Assembly (NCBI GenBank): GCA_903919105.1
Contig: CAIXGT010000056.1
Coordinates: 1 to 9,614, forward strand
Direction of reading: 5' to 3'
Length of the DNA: 9,614 bases
DNA from: an uncultured Spartobacteria bacterium
GTDB taxonomy: Bacteria > Verrucomicrobiota > Verrucomicrobiae > Chthoniobacterales > UBA6821
Of this stretch, positions 7,494 through 9,614 are shown piece by piece. The translations under genes were made by a program, and so were the position numbers. Each line of letters opens with the position of its first letter. Position 1 is the stretch's first letter. A model generated the notes under the pieces. The model was not told the DNA's origin, ran no database searches, and was given only the letters and a program-made list of their open reading frames with translations.

Positions 7494-8140
7494 GTAAAAG
7501 TCCCGGGAAAGTGGGAATGTCAGCCCGAATCTCGTCGGATATTCCCAAGAAAACAGTTTACCGCCTCTCCTTGTACCTCCGTTGCCTGGGTCTCATGGTC
7601 GCAAAAAGAGAGAGCATCGTCTCTTCGACCGCCCTAGCCAGCGTGGCCGGAGTCCAGCCGGCTCAACTCCGCAGGGATCTCGCTTACTGCGGTCCCCTGG
7701 GCAAACGCGGTACAGGTTACGAAGTCGTGATCCTGAGGAACAGGCTTGAGGAAATCTTGGGGCGCGCGAGCCTCCAGCCCGTCATCCTTGTGGGTGTGGG
7801 AAACCTGGGGCAGGCTCTCCTGAGTTACAAGGGATTCGCCCGCGAGGGGTTCGAGATTGTGGCTGCATTTGATCTCAAAGCTCAAAAACCAAAAGAGGGA
7901 AGATTGGGTGTCCGGGGAATGAGATCCATGGGAGGACTCGTCCGGCGTGGGGAGATAAGGATGGCCATTCTTTGCGTGCCTGGCTCAGCCGCCCAAAGCG
8001 TGGCCGAACAGCTTGCCGAGGCCGGAATTCAGGCAATCCTGAATTTTTCGCCCGTCATCCTGCATCTCCCCGAGACTGTGGCCGTGAACAACGTTAACCT
8101 TGCGATCGAACTGGAGAACCTCAGCTACTTTGCGCGATGA
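7490..8140 (+). CDS. rex: Redox-sensing transcriptional repressor Rex
   Basis: Rex dimers bind operator DNA when NAD+ is high and let go when NADH binds, so respiration and fermentation genes follow the NADH/NAD+ ratio. The 216-residue protein has the winged-helix domain first: IPKKTVYRLSLYLRCL (18-33), then GVQPAQLRRDLAYCGPLGKRGTGYEV (54-79). A Rossmann domain follows with VGVGNLG (101-107), GFEIVAAFD (120-128), CVPGSAAQSVAEQLAEAGI (162-180), ILNFSPV (183-189) and the C-terminal NVNLAIELENLSY (201-213). One oddity is C67, at a site where the family usually has Phe (SYFG), right after the recognition helix. The first ATG overlaps miaB by ATGA. A second in-frame ATG at 7517 has GGGAA (7505-7509) about 8 bases upstream and could be the real or an additional start; nothing conserved would be lost. 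It probably helps regulate its own operon, but no consensus Rex operator was found. Confidence 0.95.
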   Translation: MSKSPGKVGMSARISSDIPKKTVYRLSLYLRCLGLMVAKRESIVSSTALASVAGVQPAQLRRDLAYCGPLGKRGTGYEVVILRNRLEEILGRASLQPVILVGVGNLGQALLSYKGFAREGFEIVAAFDLKAQKPKEGRLGVRGMRSMGGLVRRGEIRMAILCVPGSAAQSVAEQLAEAGIQAILNFSPVILHLPETVAVNNVNLAIELENLSYFAR

Positions 8141-9060
8141 AGCAGGGGCAACGAATTCAACAAACAGAGGGCAGTATCGCTTGTCCTGAATTCGATCTCC
8201 GAATGACCTTGGAGAGCGGCCAGACCTTTCATTGGATGGAATTCGAAGGCGGCTATGCGGGATGTATCGGCGAGAGGGGTGTCATTCTTAGACAGGAGGG
8301 TGAAACCCTTCATTACCGGGGGATTGATCCCGAATCCCTGGGGCATTATCTGGCCTTTGATCATGATCTTGAAGAGATCCGTAACTCCTGCGTCTCTCAT
8401 CCCGCCTCTTTCAAGGCATCACTGGTCTGCCATGGTCTGCGCATCATGAGGCAACCGCACTGGGAATGTATGGCCTCCTTCATTCTCTCGCCGATGAAAC
8501 AGGTCGCCCACATCCGCCAGATGAGCATGGCCTTGAGGCATGCTTATGGGAAAACACTGGAGAATTCCCCCGTTCCCGCCTTTCCAGAGCCAGCCGTCCT
8601 AGCCTCCGCGACAGAAGCGGAGCTACGCTGCTGCGCCCTTGGTTTTCGTGCAAAGGGCCTTCTCGGCACGGCCCGATTGGTCGCTGAGGGAAAATTCAAC
8701 CCGGAAGCACTGGTCGGCATGAGCACCCACGAAGCACGGGAAGCCCTCTGCACGTTGCCAGGTATCGGAAGAAAGGTTGCCAACTGTATTCTTCTCTTTT
8801 CCTATGGCCGACTAGAGGCTGTTCCCGTGGATGTCTGGATCGGCAGAATCCTGAACTCATTCCGATCTTCTCGGGCAAAGAAACTGACTCCGGTCGAGTT
8901 AGAGCATTATGGAGAAAGGGTCATGGGACCTTACGCTGGATATATACAGCAATACCTCTTTCATCAGGCACGTACAGGAAAGCTGAAAATTCCCCAGGGG
9001 AATTATAAGACCCAGAGGACTCAAAAGACCTCCTCTCCGCAACTCACCTCCGTGCCATGA
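8137..9060 (+). CDS. ogg: 8-oxoguanine DNA glycosylase / AP lyase, OGG1-like
   Basis: OGG removes 8-oxoguanine from DNA and can cut at the resulting abasic site. The 307-residue protein has the N-terminal OGG domain with LESGQTFHW (25-33; human OGG1 has PSGQSFRW) and the helix-hairpin-helix core. The core holds LGFRAKGL (168-175), LPGIGRKVANC (207-217) with the catalytic Lys at K213, and PVDVWIGRIL (230-239) with catalytic Asp D232. The full OGG layout and the N-terminal domain favour OGG1 over EndoIII, MutY or AlkA. Unlike EndoIII/MutY, there is no C-terminal four-Cys Fe-S signature. The usual SxNNNIxRI stretch reads SPMKQVAHI (118-126), so the residues equal to human N149 and R154 appear to be M120 and H125. 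The last 20 residues are a polar tail. Start and stop both overlap neighbours by ATGA. No Shine-Dalgarno sequence lies at a useful distance. Confidence 0.92.
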   Translation: MKQGQRIQQTEGSIACPEFDLRMTLESGQTFHWMEFEGGYAGCIGERGVILRQEGETLHYRGIDPESLGHYLAFDHDLEEIRNSCVSHPASFKASLVCHGLRIMRQPHWECMASFILSPMKQVAHIRQMSMALRHAYGKTLENSPVPAFPEPAVLASATEAELRCCALGFRAKGLLGTARLVAEGKFNPEALVGMSTHEAREALCTLPGIGRKVANCILLFSYGRLEAVPVDVWIGRILNSFRSSRAKKLTPVELEHYGERVMGPYAGYIQQYLFHQARTGKLKIPQGNYKTQRTQKTSSPQLTSVP

Positions 9061-9614
9061 CAGCCACCACGGATCAACGAACTTCCAGGCGAAGTCGCAG
9101 GAAGAAGGGCTTTCCCTTCTTCCTTATACTCTCCTGCCTGATTCATGGAGCATTGATAATCCTCTTGGCAATTCTCTTTGCCAGAAATCTACTAAAAAAA
9201 GAGATTCAGAAATCTCCTCCTCCACCCGAGGTAACACTCGAGATCACGCCTTCTGCCAAAACCGAACGTTCCTTCATCGAGGCAAAGGAAGTCTCTGACA
9301 AAGCACCTGAGAATTCCCCTTTCCAATCGGATCAGAATAGCAAAGCCGCCAGCGAACAAATCCCTGAAGGACAGATGCCTCTCCCCTCGCAGCAGGGCAT
9401 TGAGCAAGCATCTTTAGAACTTCAGAACCAGCGCCATACCCTGGGTGAAAAACCGGCCTCTCAGTCTGGTAACCCACTCCCTGAGCAGCCGCCCTCACCT
9501 CCTGCATCCCCCTCAGCACAATCCCCATCGCAGCAAAAATCGACCCAGTCGCCCATCACTACGGCAACTCCCAACACCACTACCAAGCCTATCCCAAATC
9601 CACAACCGACGCCA
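9057..9614 (+). CDS. TonB-like energy transducer, 3'-truncated by the window edge
   Basis: An ATG inside the ogg stop (ATGA) opens a frame of 186 codons with no stop to the last base. The N-terminus is basic (RTSRRSRRKKG, 8-18), followed by a single membrane helix at about 20-42. The helix contains SCLIH at 26-30, which matches the S-x3-H spacing of the TonB transmembrane helix (Ser16 and His20 in E. coli) that is needed for coupling to ExbB/ExbD. Next come PPPPEVTLEI (54-63), a SFIEAKE...AP segment, FQSDQNSKAASE (89-100) and a long Pro/Gln/Ser/Thr-rich stretch (about 150-186) suited to spanning the periplasm. The order basic tail, single anchor, Pro-rich spacer is that of TonB. The folded C-terminal domain lies beyond the window, so a TolA-like or other single-anchor envelope protein remains possible. 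The nucleotide sequence of the spacer is strongly C-rich and G-poor. Confidence 0.75.
   Translation, partial: MTATTDQRTSRRSRRKKGFPFFLILSCLIHGALIILLAILFARNLLKKEIQKSPPPPEVTLEITPSAKTERSFIEAKEVSDKAPENSPFQSDQNSKAASEQIPEGQMPLPSQQGIEQASLELQNQRHTLGEKPASQSGNPLPEQPPSPPASPSAQSPSQQKSTQSPITTATPNTTTKPIPNPQPTP

Noticed and set aside
9192..9528. Minus-strand open frames (9192-9407 and 9274-9528) at the right end
   Set aside because: The + strand frame from 9057 has a clear TonB-like membrane helix and spacer, so the minus frames are its shadows.

Overview
The window looks like a stretch of core chromosome from a member of the Verrucomicrobiota (class not resolvable by eye). This rests on the secretin type at the left edge, the gene mix and the moderate GC content, without any database search. 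Every gene supported here lies on the + strand and coding density is high. I see no mobile element, CRISPR array, tRNA or rRNA.

Layout. Positions 1-1245 hold the 3' part of an outer-membrane secretin of the type II secretion / type IV pilus superfamily, cut by the window edge. A 10-bp perfect hairpin (1257-1282) separates it from coaE (dephospho-CoA kinase), which overlaps rho (transcription termination factor) by ATGA. After a 120-base C-rich, G-poor gap with no gene comes a large 876-residue membrane protein. It joins a glycoside-hydrolase TIM barrel to a family 2 glycosyltransferase and ends in an unfamiliar Trp-rich region plus membrane segments. An 87-bp gap (6002-6089) with a nested inverted repeat then leads into miaB - rex - ogg - tonB-like. 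Each of these four genes overlaps the next by exactly four bases (ATGA). The last one runs off the right edge, still open.

How the genes may work together. coaE-rho is a housekeeping pair. The GH-GT2 protein probably makes and perhaps trims a cell-surface glycan; its partners are not in view. The right-hand cluster is a tightly packed operon. It combines a radical-SAM Fe-S tRNA modifier, an NADH/NAD+ sensing repressor, an 8-oxoguanine glycosylase and a TonB-type energy transducer, which suggests a loose redox/oxidative-damage theme, though simple co-transcription is also possible.

The points most worth a second look are: the GH-GT2 fusion with both hydrolase glutamates kept; a Rho whose primary RNA-binding (RNP1-like) motif is not recognisable; an OGG lacking two of the three cytosine-reading residues known from human OGG1; a Rex with Cys in place of a usual aromatic beside its DNA-binding helix; the inverted repeat before miaB; and the general lack of Shine-Dalgarno sequences.
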